In this document: positions 32,339 through 43,660 of the stretch, in pieces
Numbering within the stretch: position 1 is the stretch's first letter
Layout of the letters: every line of letters begins with the position of its first letter
NCBI GenBank assembly: GCA_947502505.1
Contig: CANNAE010000001.1
Coordinates: 735,265 to 799,264 of the forward strand
DNA: 64,000 nt
Direction of reading: 5' to 3'
DNA from: an uncultured Planococcus sp.
GTDB lineage: Bacteria > Bacillota > Bacilli > Bacillales_A > Planococcaceae
Made by a program: the position numbers and the translations under genes
The notes under the pieces: model-generated
What the model saw: the letters and a program-made list of their open reading frames with translations, nothing else
Databases searched by the model: none
What the model was told of the DNA's origin: nothing

Positions 32339-32856
32339 TGCACTTCGCCTGCCTTCGCAATCGTTTCGTTAATCAACTGACGGTTGTCTTCCTCAGAGAT
32401 TTCCTTGTCCAATACTCTCGTAGCTGCCAACAAGGACAGAGCCACAACTTCTTCACGTACTGCTGCGATCGCTTTTTCGCGCTCGTTAGCAATTTCTGCC
32501 ACTGCGGATTCTTTCATGCGGGCAGATTCAGCACGCGCTGTCGTAATGATTTCCTCACGAGAAACTTCGCCTTGTTTCTTGGCATTTTCAACGATTTCCT
32601 GCGCCTGGTTGCGGGCATCCTTCAAAAGGTTGCGCTGCTCATCAAGCATTTGCTGTGATTCCTGACGGCTTTTTTCTGCAGTTTCGATCTCACTTGCGAT
32701 CAGATCTTCACGCTGCTGCATAACGCCCATCAATGGACCCCACGCAAATTTCTTCAACAGGGCCATTAGGAGCAAAAAGATGACCAATGTTGCGATGATG
32801 TCTCCAATATTCAAAAACTCCCCGGTTGCACCGAGTACGAGGTGATCAAAAAACAC
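32335..32856 (-). CDS. atpF: ATP synthase b subunit
   Basis: 173 aa. One N-terminal membrane helix (about 14-32) then a long charged coiled coil, the dimeric peripheral stalk. GTG start at 32856 with AAGGGAG 10 nt away. The 434-bp gap to atpE holds two family C repeats and no gene. Confidence 0.93.
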   Translation of the reverse strand: MFFDHLVLGATGEFLNIGDIIATLVIFLLLMALLKKFAWGPLMGVMQQREDLIASEIETAEKSRQESQQMLDEQRNLLKDARNQAQEIVENAKKQGEVSREEIITTARAESARMKESAVAEIANEREKAIAAVREEVVALSLLAATRVLDKEISEEDNRQLINETIAKAGEVQ

Positions 32857-33058
32857 GATTGTTTCACTCCCTTCAAGAGCCTAAAATACTTTTTCTTCTA
32901 TTATATATACTGCTTAAAATCGTTAGATGTGCTGTCGAAATCCAAAATGCATCATACAAGCATAAATGGCGAAAAACATGCCGGAGCATTCTCGCCATTT
33001 AGCTTTTCAGTAATAAATTGCTTTGCCTAGATTCGCTTTTCGCGATGTCTAGACTCCA

Positions 33059-33276
33059 GTGCCTAGCTCTTCGGGACATAAGTCAACCCAGCTGTGCGGC
33101 AAAGAACGCCGCTTCGCTGGTTCGCCTTATGCCTGTCAGAGCTGAACAGGCACTTTCGCTTTTCTTAATGTCCAGACTCCAACGGCCAACTCCTCGGACT
33201 TAAGCTGCCCTTCCTATGCGGCAAAAAGCGCCGCTTCGGAAGTTCCTCTTAAGCCTTTCGGAGCTGAACGGCCGTT
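33059..33276. repeat. Two family C palindromes between atpE and atpF (C5, C6)
   Basis: C5: GTGCCT (33059-33064) with AGGCAC (33148-33153), AGCTCT with AGAGCT, CATAAG with CTTATG in the orientation of the copies, CCAGC with GCTGG. C6: AACGGCC (33181-33187) with GGCCGTT (33270-33276), CTTAAG on both arms, CTTCC with GGAAG. C6 ends 14 bp from the atpE stop. Confidence 0.85.
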
Positions 33277-33290
33277 TCCGCTTTTCTAGA

Positions 33291-33518
<228 letters not shown>

Positions 33519-33562
33519 TCAGGATAATTGTTTTTTTTGTTTTGCCCGAAGGCAGTTTATAC

Positions 33563-34673
<1,111 letters not shown>

Positions 34674-34676
34674 TTT

Positions 34677-34898
34677 TTACATGTCTCCTGATTCGAATTT
34701 TCGGACGGTCTGAAGCATCGCCCAAACCCCGGCACTCAGGCCGACGAGCAAGCAGATGATCAAAAAGAGCGGGGCGGTTCCGAATTGCTCATCAAGCCAC
34801 ATCCCTGTAAAGACTCCGATTAGTACGGACCCGACAAGTTGTGAGAGAATGACGGAATAAATCGCCATTGCTTGTAAGGGACTTTTTTTCGGGTGCAT
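34677..34898 (-). CDS. atpZ: AtpZ/AtpI-family small membrane protein
   Basis: 73 aa, two membrane helices (about 10-32 and 42-62). GAGGGG before the ATG at 34898 sets the start; the longer frame from 35003 covers the promoter leader. AtpZ proteins precede atpI in many Firmicutes operons and are reported to work with AtpI as an Mg2+/Ca2+ channel. First gene of the operon. Confidence 0.8.
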   Translation of the reverse strand: MHPKKSPLQAMAIYSVILSQLVGSVLIGVFTGMWLDEQFGTAPLFLIICLLVGLSAGVWAMLQTVRKFESGDM

Positions 34899-35017
34899 GA
34901 TAAACCCCTCGAAATTCATAATGATTTGACATTCACGCCCATAAAAAGAGCAGTCGCATCTGGCTTTCAATAGCACATCCATTATGTATGAAAACCCTCT
35001 CATGCAGACCCTTTGTA

Positions 35018-35046
35018 AGCATACAATAGGGGCAAAATCATGTCAA
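35018..35046 (-). promoter_or_regulatory. SigA promoter of the atp operon
   Basis: Consensus TTGACA (35041-35046) and TATGCT (35018-35023), 17 bp apart on the minus strand, about 120 nt before atpZ. Confidence 0.8.
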
Positions 35047-35122
35047 TTGCATGTAGTGAAAAACTTCACAAGCGATATACCACCGACATATGATTGACAA
35101 ATTTGTTACAAGAAAAGCGGAG

Positions 35123-35670
35123 GCAGCCGTTTAGGCCCGACAAGCACAAGACGATTTGCTGACGCGGCGCCTTTTGCCGCATAAGCAAAGTGGCTTGTGA
35201 CCTCGAGGGTCTGGCTGCCGGAGCTAGACACCAAGAAAAGCGGAAGCGGTCACTTGGAGGCTAAGCTAAGAGCGCGACGTCCTGTCGCAACGCTTAGCTG
35301 ACTCACATCCTGTGAGCCCTCGACAGGCGTAAGCCGAATTCCCGAAGCGGCGCTTTTCAGCCGCACAGGGGAGTTGGCTTACGACCCGAGAGCCAGACCG
35401 CTGACGCTAGACACCAAGAAAAGCGGAGGCAGCCGAGTGGAAGCTAAGCTAAGTGCGCGACGTCCTGTCGCAACGCTTAGCTGACCCACTTCCTGTGGCC
35501 CCCCGACAGGCATAAGACGGATCAGCAATGCGGCGCCCTTTGCCGCAATGCTGGAACGGCTTATGACCCGAGGAGCTAGGCGCTCGAGCTAGACACCAAG
35601 AAAAGCGAGAGCGCCTGCTAGCAGATGCTAAGCTAAGAACGCGACGTCCTGTCGCAACGCTTAGCTGACC
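35123..35670. repeat. Block of family C palindromes with inserted stem-loop module (C7-C10)
   Basis: C7 is 35123-35220 (GGCAGCC with GGCTGCC). C8 is 35246-35403 (AGCGGTC with GACCGCT). C9, from about 35427 to 35590, and C10, after about 35610, are chimeric: the right arm of C9 (AGGCGCTC) complements the left arm of C10 (GAGCGCCT). C8, C9 and C10 each carry a 39-nt hairpin module: GCTAAGC...GCTTAGC outside and GCGAC-GTCCT-GTCGC inside (35261-35299, 35444-35482, 35628-35666). It fills the gap between the atp promoter and mnaA. Confidence 0.85.
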
Positions 35671-35702
35671 CTAACTCCCCGAACCTTCAGCTCCCCTATT
35701 CC

Positions 35703-36821
35703 TTACAACTCACCGAAATACTTATGCAATGCTTCCACGATCCGCTGGGATGCTTTTCCGTCGCCATATGGGTTCGATGCTTGAGACATCGATTCATAAG
35801 CGGCCGCATCCGTCAGCAATTCCTTGCCGAGGCGGTAAATCGTTTCTTCATCCGTGCCGGCAAGTTTTAGCGTGCCGGCATCGATGCCTTCCGGGCGCTC
35901 CGTAGTATCTCGCAATACCAACACTGGCTTTCCAAGCGAAGGCGCTTCTTCTTGTACCCCACCCGAATCAGTCAGGATGAAATAAGACTGGGCTGCGAAG
36001 TTATGGAAATCCAAGACTTCGAGCGGCTCGATCAAGTGGATGCGCGGGTCGCGCCCAAGCACTTCATCCGCGACTTCGCGGACAGCCGGGTTCATATGCA
36101 CCGGGTACACGACCTGGATGTCATCATGCTCTTCGGTCAAGCGCTTGATCGCACGGAACATATTGCGCATCGGTTCACCGAGGTTTTCACGGCGATGGGC
36201 AGTCAAGAGGATCATGCGGTCGTTGCCGATTTTATCGAGCACTGGGTGATGGTAATTCTCACGGACTGTCGTCTGCAAGGCATCGATTGCTGTATTGCCT
36301 GTAATATAGATGGTTTCTTCTTTTTTGTTCTCGTCATGCAAGTTTTGCGCAGACTTTTCAGTTGGCGCAAAATGGATGTCCGCCATGACGCCTGTCAATT
36401 GGCGATTCATCTCTTCCGGGAAAGGAGAGTACTTATTGTGGGTCCGGAGCCCAGCTTCTACGTGCCCGATTGAGATTTGATTGTACAAAGCAGCCAAACT
36501 CGCCGCAAATGTTGTCGTCGTATCTCCATGGACCAGCACGATATCCGGTTTCGCTTCTTTCATCACATCATCCAAGCCTTGCATGGCACGGACCGTTACA
36601 TCACTCAAGGTTTGGCGGTCTTTCATGATGTTCAAATCAAAATCGGGGGTGATGCCGAATGTTTCGAGCACTTGGTCAAGCATTTGGCGATGCTGTGCGG
36701 TCACAGTCACAAGCGGTTCGATCGTTTCTGGGTGCTTCTGCAGTTCCAGCACAAGAGGCGCCATTTTAATCGCTTCCGGACGTGTGCCGAAAATCGTCAT
36801 CACTTTCCATTTTTTCGTCAC
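35703..36821 (-). CDS. mnaA: UDP-GlcNAc 2-epimerase MnaA
   Basis: 372 aa, GT-B-like non-hydrolysing epimerase. MTIFGTRPEAIKMAPL, HVEAGLRT, and LTDSGGVQEEAPSLGKPVLVLRDTTERPEG are the family signatures. Makes UDP-ManNAc for teichoic acid linkage units. Start GTG at 36821 keeps the full family N-terminus. 19 bp after upp; in B. subtilis mnaA is elsewhere, so this is a family-level arrangement of Planococcus-like genomes or relatives. Confidence 0.93.
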   Translation of the reverse strand: MTKKWKVMTIFGTRPEAIKMAPLVLELQKHPETIEPLVTVTAQHRQMLDQVLETFGITPDFDLNIMKDRQTLSDVTVRAMQGLDDVMKEAKPDIVLVHGDTTTTFAASLAALYNQISIGHVEAGLRTHNKYSPFPEEMNRQLTGVMADIHFAPTEKSAQNLHDENKKEETIYITGNTAIDALQTTVRENYHHPVLDKIGNDRMILLTAHRRENLGEPMRNMFRAIKRLTEEHDDIQVVYPVHMNPAVREVADEVLGRDPRIHLIEPLEVLDFHNFAAQSYFILTDSGGVQEEAPSLGKPVLVLRDTTERPEGIDAGTLKLAGTDEETIYRLGKELLTDAAAYESMSQASNPYGDGKASQRIVEALHKYFGEL

Positions 36822-36840
36822 TTCTGATCAACCCGCTTTC

Positions 36841-37470
36841 TTATTTTGTTCCGAACAAGCGATCTCCGGCATCGCCGAGGCCAGGCACGATATAGCCTTT
36901 CTCGTTGAGCTTTTCATCGAGTGCTGCGATATAGATGTCGACATCCGGATGTGCTTTTTGCAAAGCTTCCACACCTTCTGGAGCTGCGATGATGCACATG
37001 AACTTGATTTTCGTCGCACCACGTTTTTTCAACGAGTTGACCGCTTCAATCGCGGAGCCGCCTGTCGCGAGCATCGGGTCAACAACGATCAGTTCGCGTT
37101 CAGATACATCGGAAGGCATTTTAAAATAATATTCCACTGGCTGCAAAGTTTCCGGGTCGCGGTACAAGCCAATATGGCCGACCTTCGCCGCTGGAATCAA
37201 TTTCAAGACGCCATCGACCATCCCGATGCCTGCGCGCAGGATTGGCACGATGCCTAATTTTTTCCCTGCGAGAACATTTGACTTGGCAATTTGTACCGGC
37301 GTTTCCACATCAATTTCCTGGAGCGGAAGCTCGCGCGTGATTTCAAACGCCATCAAAGTTGAAATCTCATCAACCAATTCACGGAATTCTTTAGTCCCAG
37401 TCGATTTGTCGCGGATATACGTCAGTTTATGCTGGATCAGCGGATGATCAAAAACGAATACTTTTCCCAC
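36841..37470 (-). CDS. upp: Uracil phosphoribosyltransferase Upp
   Basis: 209 aa from the GTG at 37470 (GGAGAGA upstream); length and N-terminus ([20 protein letters not shown]) equal B. subtilis Upp. The PRPP loop is [12 protein letters not shown] and the uracil site [12 protein letters not shown]. Salvages uracil to UMP. Confidence 0.95.
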   Translation of the reverse strand: MGKVFVFDHPLIQHKLTYIRDKSTGTKEFRELVDEISTLMAFEITRELPLQEIDVETPVQIAKSNVLAGKKLGIVPILRAGIGMVDGVLKLIPAAKVGHIGLYRDPETLQPVEYYFKMPSDVSERELIVVDPMLATGGSAIEAVNSLKKRGATKIKFMCIIAAPEGVEALQKAHPDVDIYIAALDEKLNEKGYIVPGLGDAGDRLFGTK

Positions 37471-37585
37471 AGTGTATCTCTCCTTTTTCATACATTTTCC
37501 TAAACAGTATAACAGAAAATGAATGGATTTAGAGCGTCGCCTCTGCATTAGAATTATTCAGTCAACTTTCTTAGGCAAAATAAAA

Positions 37586-37608
37586 AACCGGGAGCAAGTG
37601 TCCCGGTT
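37586..37608 (-). terminator. Terminator of the EAL protein gene
   Basis: AACCGGGA (37586-37593) and TCCCGGTT (37601-37608) pair; a T-run follows on the minus strand. The stem overlaps the stop codon. Confidence 0.75.
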
Positions 37609-39781
37609 AGAGAAGATGTGCTTCATCGAGCGGCATCGGGCGATGGAATAAAAATCCTTGGGCGATGGTGCAGCCCATCCCAAGCAATTGCGTTCGGTCG
37701 TCTTCTGTCTCGATGCCTTCCGCAACAGCACGCAACCCGAGATTATCTGCGAGTTGGATGATGGTCCGAATGACAGCGCGCGTCCCATGTTCATCCATAT
37801 GGGAGACGAAAGAACGGTCGATCTTGATTTCTTCGACAGGCAGCTTCTGCAAATAGCTAAGCGATGAATAGCCCGTGCCAAAATCATCGATAGAGGTCGC
37901 AAAGCCATGCCTTCTCAGCTCCTCGAACACCGTACCGGCCGTATCGATATCGACGACGCCGATGCGCTCGGTGATCTCCAGCTGAATCCATTTCGGGTCT
38001 ATGCCGAATCTCTTTGCTTCGTCCACTAATTGAGGCACAAAGGAATGGTGGAAGAAATGCTCAGCCGAAATATTGATCGCCACTTGGCGCAGTTCCAAGC
38101 CCTGATCCTGGCGCTTTTTTAACCAAGCCAATACTTGCTCGATGACATGCTGCTCAAGTTGGCGAATCTTGCCATTCTTCTCAGCGGCGGGAATGAAAAT
38201 GGCAGGTGAAATATCCCCGAGTTCAGGCGATTTCCAGCGGGCCAGTGCTTCGAATCCCAAAATCTCTCTGCTTTCAAGCGATACTTTCGGCTGCAGGAAG
38301 ACGCTGATTTCTTTACGCTTAAGCGCTACTGTCAAAGCATTGGCGACGCGCAAATCACGCATCATTACTTCATCTTGTTCATTTTCAAAATAACAAATTG
38401 CTTCGCCGATACGTTCCTTTGCTTTTGACAAAGCGCTGTCAGCACAACGCACCAATTCCTCGGCATTCTGTTGGGCAGGCGTGACAATCGCTACGCCGAC
38501 TTTGACGGTCAAAAACAAATCCATTTCGCCGATCGATACGGGCTCCCGGAGACTTTTCAACACATCTTCCAGAAATTCAGGCGCCCGGGTCAGGGGAATC
38601 GTACTGTACAGAGACAATCTCGAATCTGAAAAGCGGGCAACCAGTTTTTCCCCCGCCCCTCCTGCGAGCACAAGACGGCGGCCGAGTTCCCGGCATAAAT
38701 CATTTCCCGCCCGGTGGCCATATTGATCGCTGATCTTGATGAACTCATCAGCTGAGATAAAAGCGACCACGCCTTCTTTTCCGTCCTTCAACAACTCTTT
38801 CAGTTCGGTTCGGAAGTAATGGCGATTTGGCAGTCCGGATTCTTCGTCAATATAAGCAAGACGCAAGATTTCTTCTTGTTGGCGTGAGAATTTCACTGCC
38901 AATGACACGATCGATGCAATTTCTTCCATAAAGATTAAATCTTTTTCAGTCGGCCTATACACTTGGGGGAAATAGATCCCAAAAGTTCCGATTGCTTCTT
39001 CCTTGCCGTTAAAAATCGGGACGGACCAAATCGCCTGGACTCCGAACTTATAGAGAATCTCATGTTTATCAGCCAATAATTCGCTTTGAAAAACATTTTC
39101 TGCGACCACAGGCTCTTGTCGGGAATATGCCGCTCCACATGGGCTGGAATTTGGCGATACTTCCAAACCGCGTATTTCTTTAAGGAACTCATCCGGCATC
39201 GATTTCGCCGCTCCCACCTGGAAACGCTTCGCCTCATCAACTAACAGGACTGTACAGCGCACCCCATCGAGGAAAAATGATTCCGTCGTTTCACAGATAT
39301 TTTGCAGGAGCATCCCGAGCATATGCCCCTTTTCAATGCCTTTATACGTTTCTTTCTGTAAGTCAATTAGCGTTTCCGCACGCCGGCGATCGCTGATATC
39401 CCGTTGGAGCATCAGCGTATAACGCAAGGATTTTTCCGGAAATGCCAAGGGCTGGACGGTGATTTCATTCCAGAAAGGCGTGCCGTCTTTTCGGTAATTG
39501 ACGATTTCAAAAATGCCTGGCTGAGCGGAAGCCGTCGCTTCCCGGATGCAGCTGCCGGTAGCTGCATCGGTTTTAGTTCCATGGAGAAATTTCCCGTTTT
39601 CCCCTATAACTTCCTCTTCACTATAACCGGTCATCTCAAAAAACGCCTCATTTGCATAAGCAATCGGATGGTCGGAAATTTCCGGGTTGATGATGACAAA
39701 GCTTGTATGGAATTCGAGCCCGAGACGGCGCAGCCAATCTATGATCACTTTCCGGTCTTCTTGGATTTCATATTGATGCAT
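37607..39781 (-). CDS. PAS-GAF-GGDEF-EAL c-di-GMP phosphodiesterase
   Basis: 724 aa, no membrane segment. A PAS domain (about 15-135, YANEAFFEMTGYSEEEVIG), GAF (about 155-310), a GGDEF-like domain (about 315-465) whose signature is degenerate (ARFSDSRLSLYS in place of GGDEF) and an EAL domain (about 475-724). EAL residues are present: FEALARW, AINISAEHFF, LEITER, DDFGTGYSS, KIDRSFV, EGIETEDD. It should therefore degrade c-di-GMP rather than make it, under control of the PAS/GAF input. Standalone gene between upp and glyA. Confidence 0.88.
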   Translation of the reverse strand: MHQYEIQEDRKVIIDWLRRLGLEFHTSFVIINPEISDHPIAYANEAFFEMTGYSEEEVIGENGKFLHGTKTDAATGSCIREATASAQPGIFEIVNYRKDGTPFWNEITVQPLAFPEKSLRYTLMLQRDISDRRRAETLIDLQKETYKGIEKGHMLGMLLQNICETTESFFLDGVRCTVLLVDEAKRFQVGAAKSMPDEFLKEIRGLEVSPNSSPCGAAYSRQEPVVAENVFQSELLADKHEILYKFGVQAIWSVPIFNGKEEAIGTFGIYFPQVYRPTEKDLIFMEEIASIVSLAVKFSRQQEEILRLAYIDEESGLPNRHYFRTELKELLKDGKEGVVAFISADEFIKISDQYGHRAGNDLCRELGRRLVLAGGAGEKLVARFSDSRLSLYSTIPLTRAPEFLEDVLKSLREPVSIGEMDLFLTVKVGVAIVTPAQQNAEELVRCADSALSKAKERIGEAICYFENEQDEVMMRDLRVANALTVALKRKEISVFLQPKVSLESREILGFEALARWKSPELGDISPAIFIPAAEKNGKIRQLEQHVIEQVLAWLKKRQDQGLELRQVAINISAEHFFHHSFVPQLVDEAKRFGIDPKWIQLEITERIGVVDIDTAGTVFEELRRHGFATSIDDFGTGYSSLSYLQKLPVEEIKIDRSFVSHMDEHGTRAVIRTIIQLADNLGLRAVAEGIETEDDRTQLLGMGCTIAQGFLFHRPMPLDEAHLL

Positions 39782-39819
39782 ACGCGTCCCTCCAAATTTT
39801 TCTCAGTATGTATGGTAAA

Positions 39820-39849
39820 AAAAAGCCGCCCATGCATAAGGCGGCTTTA
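39820..39849 (-). terminator. Terminator of glyA
   Basis: AAAGCCGCC and GGCGGCTTT enclose a 10-nt loop with long T-run on the minus strand. It lies between the glyA stop and the EAL gene start. Confidence 0.85.
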
Positions 39850-39882
39850 TTCATTTCAATATTCATCTAACTAATCAACTGC

Positions 39883-41118
39883 TTACTTATACAAAGCGTG
39901 GGCAGCTGTCAATTTGGCAGTCCGCTCAGCGGCTTCTTTTTTCACAGCTTCATCTTCCGGGTTTTTCAATAGAAGCGCCATGATGGAAGCGATCTCCTTC
40001 ATTTCTTCTTCTTTGAAGCCACGGGATGTGACAGCTGCTGTGCCGAGACGGATGCCGGATGTGACAAACGGGCTTTCCGGATCGAACGGAATGGTGTTTT
40101 TATTGGTCGTGATGCCGACTTCATCCAACACATGTTCCGCGACTTTGCCCGTCAAGTTAAGTGAACGGAGGTCAAGCAGCAATAGATGGTTGTCTGTGCC
40201 GCCGGAAACGATATCCACGCCTTCAGCTGTTAAGCTATCAGCCAGGACATTCGCATTTTTGACGACTTGATCGATATAATCTTTGAACTCAGGCTGCTGA
40301 GCTTCGCCAAATGCCACAGCTTTCGCTGCGATGACGTGCATCAACGGGCCGCCTTGGATGCCCGGGAAAATAATTTTGTCGATTTTCTTCGCAAATTCTT
40401 CTTTGCAAAGAATCAAGCCGCCGCGAGGGCCGCGCAATGTTTTATGGGTAGTGGAAGTAACAAAATGTGCATGGGGCACTGGATTTGGATGGGCACCGGT
40501 TGCGACAAGCCCTGCAATATGGGCCATGTCGACCATCAAGTACGCATCGACTTCATCAGCGATTTCACGGAATTTCGCGAAATCCAATGTACGGGAATAT
40601 GCACTGGCACCGGCAACGATCATTTTCGGTTTATGCTCAAGAGCCGATTGGCGAACAGCTTCGTAATCGAGCAATTGCGTGTCTTTATCGACACCGTATT
40701 CAACGAAGTTGTACTGCATGCCGCTGAAGTTGACTTTGCTGCCGTGCGTCAAATGTCCGCCATGGTTCAAGTTCATGCCAAGGACTGTATCGCCTTGCTC
40801 AAGCATCGCTGTATAAACAGCCATATTCGCCTGTGAACCGGAGTGCGGCTGGACGTTTGCATGCTCTGCGCCGAAAATTTCTTTCAAGCGGTCGCGTGCG
40901 ATATTTTCCACTACATCTACAAATTCACAACCGCCATAATAGCGTTTGCCCGGATAGCCTTCTGCGTATTTATTGGTCAATACGGATCCTTGTGCATCCA
41001 TGACTGCCTGGGATACAAAGTTTTCCGATGCGATCAACTCGATATTCGCTTCCTGGCGATCCTTTTCCGCGTTCATTGCTTCGTATACTGCCTGATCCTG
41101 TGCCTTAATCAATTCCAT
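39883..41118 (-). CDS. glyA: Serine hydroxymethyltransferase GlyA
   Basis: 411 aa PLP enzyme. PLP lysine in [14 protein letters not shown], and the N-terminal [12 protein letters not shown]. It supplies one-carbon units from serine. GGGAGGG precedes the ATG at 41118. Start overlaps the ywlG 3' end by 14 bp, so both are likely co-expressed. Confidence 0.96.
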   Translation of the reverse strand: MELIKAQDQAVYEAMNAEKDRQEANIELIASENFVSQAVMDAQGSVLTNKYAEGYPGKRYYGGCEFVDVVENIARDRLKEIFGAEHANVQPHSGSQANMAVYTAMLEQGDTVLGMNLNHGGHLTHGSKVNFSGMQYNFVEYGVDKDTQLLDYEAVRQSALEHKPKMIVAGASAYSRTLDFAKFREIADEVDAYLMVDMAHIAGLVATGAHPNPVPHAHFVTSTTHKTLRGPRGGLILCKEEFAKKIDKIIFPGIQGGPLMHVIAAKAVAFGEAQQPEFKDYIDQVVKNANVLADSLTAEGVDIVSGGTDNHLLLLDLRSLNLTGKVAEHVLDEVGITTNKNTIPFDPESPFVTSGIRLGTAAVTSRGFKEEEMKEIASIMALLLKNPEDEAVKKEAAERTAKLTAAHALYK

Positions 41119-41689
41119 CTGTCTTTCCCTCCCGTGATTGAAGTACCTGGCGATCGTAGCTTGCACGGACGCCGCCGATTAGTTTCGGCCGTGTCGTCGC
41201 ACTCGATACGATCGCTTCCCCTACTAGTTTAACAGAAGTCCGCACCGGAACGGCGACTCTTTTTAAATGCATGCCGATCATCGTCTGCCCAATGTCCACT
41301 CCGGCGTGGGCAGCAATTTCCTCGACAACGACCGGGTCGTTCATATTCATGAAGGCGTAAGCACTCATTGAGCCGCCTGCTTTTGCTACCGGTACCACTG
41401 TTACCGGCTCCAAGCCATAGCGTTCGGCAGCTGCCCGCTCAATGGTCAGTGCACGGTTGATATGCTCACAGCCTTGAAATGCCAGAAACAAGCCATGGCG
41501 TTCCGCAAACACGCGCAGCGGCTCGAACAGGCTTTCTGCAATATCGAGCCCGCCCCCTGTACCGATGCGCTCGCCGGCCACTTCAGATGTAGAACAGCCG
41601 ACGACGAATAATTGGCCTTCTTTAAATGCAATCTGTTGTTCCAATTCGCTGAGAACCTCTTCAAGCTGCAACTGCCATAAGCTTTGCAT
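41105..41689 (-). CDS. ywlG: YwlG, TIGR01440/DUF436 family
   Basis: 194 aa. Motifs [16 protein letters not shown] and HEHINRAL-like [11 protein letters not shown] identify the DUF436 family, always next to glyA and rpiB in Bacillales. No known function. AGGAGGA upstream of the ATG. Confidence 0.85.
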   Translation of the reverse strand: MQSLWQLQLEEVLSELEQQIAFKEGQLFVVGCSTSEVAGERIGTGGGLDIAESLFEPLRVFAERHGLFLAFQGCEHINRALTIERAAAERYGLEPVTVVPVAKAGGSMSAYAFMNMNDPVVVEEIAAHAGVDIGQTMIGMHLKRVAVPVRTSVKLVGEAIVSSATTRPKLIGGVRASYDRQVLQSREGKTDGID

Positions 41690-41701
41690 GCTTACTCCTC
41701 C

Positions 41702-42139
41702 TTAGTTTTCGAGTGCGCTGATTTTCTGGACGCGATTTTCATGGCGGCCGCCTTCAAAATCGGTTGTCAGCCACGTTTTCGCAATTTCCTTCGCGAGTCC
41801 TGGCCCGATGACGCGTTCACCCATCGCCAATACATTCGAATCATTATGCTCACGCGTCGCTTTTGCACTGAATACGTCGTGTACCAATGCGCAGCGGATG
41901 CCTTTTACTTTATTGGCGGAAATCGACATGCCGATGCCCGTTCCGCAAATCAAGATGCCTTTATCGAATTCCCCGTTGGCGACGCCTTCCGCTACCGGTT
42001 GTGCATAATCCGGATAGTCGACCGAATCGTCTGTTTGCGGACCGAAGTCTTTGTATTCAATCCCCAGCTCGTTCAATAGATTGACAATCTCCTTGCGCAG
42101 ATTGTTGCCGCCGTGGTCTGATGAAATTGCTATTCTCAT
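41702..42139 (-). CDS. rpiB: Ribose-5-phosphate isomerase B
   Basis: 145 aa. SSDHGG, CGTGIGMSISANKVKGIRCA and the family C-terminus place it in RpiB/LacAB. ATG at 42139 with AGAGGG upstream matches the family N-terminus; the earlier ATG does not. Interconverts ribose- and ribulose-5-phosphate. Confidence 0.92.
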   Translation of the reverse strand: MRIAISSDHGGNNLRKEIVNLLNELGIEYKDFGPQTDDSVDYPDYAQPVAEGVANGEFDKGILICGTGIGMSISANKVKGIRCALVHDVFSAKATREHNDSNVLAMGERVIGPGLAKEIAKTWLTTDFEGGRHENRVQKISALEN

Positions 42140-42281
42140 GATTAACCCTCTTTTCGTTTTCATTTAGCGGGCAGTTCCAAAATCAGCGCCGCCGCTTTTA
42201 TTCAATTCTAACATTTTTAACAGTTCCATGTTACTTCGCCGGGCCCGGTTTCTGCAACTGAAACCCTTGCGCCCGGAAGCC

Positions 42282-42330
42282 GAAAAAAAGCTGTCCCGAA
42301 GCACATGCATTTATGCCCTTGGACAGCTCT
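42282..42330 (-). terminator. Terminator of ywlE
   Basis: AGCTGTCC (42289-42296) pairs with GGACAGCT (42321-42328), with seven T residues after it on the minus strand. It follows the ywlE stop. Confidence 0.8.
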
Positions 42331-42336
42331 TTCCAG

Positions 42337-42771
42337 TTACTTGATGTCTAATTGCCTTGCCATTTTGTCGATCAATTGTTCCAGTTCCTTATACGTGCTC
42401 CGGTATTCATCCAAGGAGCCGCCATAAGGGTCGCTGACATCGCCCGCGGAGCCTTCTGCAAATTCCTTTACCGTGTGCAGTTTTGTCGCCACTTCGGGAT
42501 AGTATTGCATGAGCGCCATCTTGTGCGAATACGTCATCGTCAAGATCAACTCTGCCCATTCCACATCACGTGGATCCAGTGGCTTCGAGGTATGGTCGAA
42601 TTTGATGGACTGCTCGCTCAGCACTTTTCTCGCATTCGCTGACAATGGCGCTTGCCCTGCATAGATTCCTGCCGAGCGGGCTTCCATTCCCTCGATGTTA
42701 CGGGTATGCACAATTGCTTCTGCCATCGGGCTGCGGCATGTGTTTCCTGTGCAGACGAATAAAATCTTCAT
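42337..42771 (-). CDS. ywlE: Protein-arginine phosphatase YwlE
   Basis: 144 aa low-molecular-weight phosphatase. P-loop VCTGNTCRSPM has Cys7 and Thr11; the Asp of DPYGG (about residue 114) is the acid. Thr11 is the residue that gives YwlE its preference for phosphoarginine over phosphotyrosine, so this should reverse McsB marking. It has its own terminator; in B. subtilis mntP follows, here a repeat array does. Confidence 0.88.
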   Translation of the reverse strand: MKILFVCTGNTCRSPMAEAIVHTRNIEGMEARSAGIYAGQAPLSANARKVLSEQSIKFDHTSKPLDPRDVEWAELILTMTYSHKMALMQYYPEVATKLHTVKEFAEGSAGDVSDPYGGSLDEYRSTYKELEQLIDKMARQLDIK

Positions 42772-42949
42772 CTAATCCCCCCTTATCCAAGCTTCTGTGT
42801 CGTCATCTTTTTATGTCATTGCATTTGTAGGATGACGTGTGTCTAAGTTCCATTATAACGCATTTTATCAAGCTATTGTATGGATGTGGATTGGGCTTGA
42901 ATGTGTTGCTGTTTTGTGGATAGCTGGACTTGATAGCGAAATGAATGGT

Positions 42950-43660
42950 CCATTGATTGTTTCATCTTCAAGCAGTCGCCTTCCGCTTGGGGCTGGCCTC
43001 TTGCAATAAGCCAAGAAGAACACTTGTCTTATTGCATCGGCTCGCCCTTGTGCGCGGTTCAGCTTTTAGATTTCATTGGATGTTGTTTGTGAGTAAGTGT
43101 CGCTGTTAACTATTTTCATCCGCTGGTATCACCGCTTAGTTGGACTTGAGAATGAAATGAAACACCCGTTGATTCGTTTATCGTGAAGCAGCCGCCTCCC
43201 GCTTTGGGCTGGCCTCTTGCAATAAGCCAAGAAGAACACTTGTCTTATTGCATCGGCTCGCCCTTGTGCGCGGTTCGGCTTTTAGATTTCATTGGTTGCA
43301 GCATGCGAGAAAGCCTTGCTATTAGTCGGATGCATCCACTGGTGGAGACGCTTAGCTAGGCTTGATAGTGAGATGAATCGGCCATTGGTTAGTTCATCGC
43401 GAAGTAGCCGCCTCCCGCTTGGGGCATGCCTCTTGCAATAAGCCAAGAAGATCACTTGTCTTATTGCGTCGGCTAGCCAATGAATGGGCGAAAGAGAGTT
43501 GAGCCCATTCATTTGCGACGCATCTGCTCGTAGATGTGGGAGCACGGGTTTGTGCGCGGTTCGGCTTTTAGATTTTATTGGGTATTGTGTGCGAGAAAGT
43601 AACGGTATTGGCCGGATGCATCCGCTGGTGGGGACGCTTAGCTGGGCTTAATAGTTGTGA
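42950..43660. repeat. Tandem array of family B palindromes (216-bp period, minus orientation)
   Basis: The core TTGCAATAAGCCAAGAAG recurs at 43001, 43218 and 43433 (spacing 217 and 215 bp), each paired with CACTTGTCTTATTGC. A fourth, truncated unit follows near 43560. Units are reversed relative to the arrays at 57.6 kb. The third unit contains an inserted hairpin module at 43479-43513 (below). Confidence 0.85.
43479..43513. repeat. Hairpin module E, copy 2, inside the family B array
   Basis: AATGAATGGG and CCCATTCATT form a perfect 10-bp stem around a 15-nt loop CGAAAGAGAGTTGAG. The same module is at 3814-3848 (opposite strand, stem AATGAAATGA/TCATTTCATT, loop CGAAAGGAAGTTGAG when read in the same sense), and a third weaker copy is at 43776-43807 (GAATGGA with TCCATTC). 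The stem differs, the loop is kept. The region 43670-43860 is otherwise unassigned. Confidence 0.7.
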
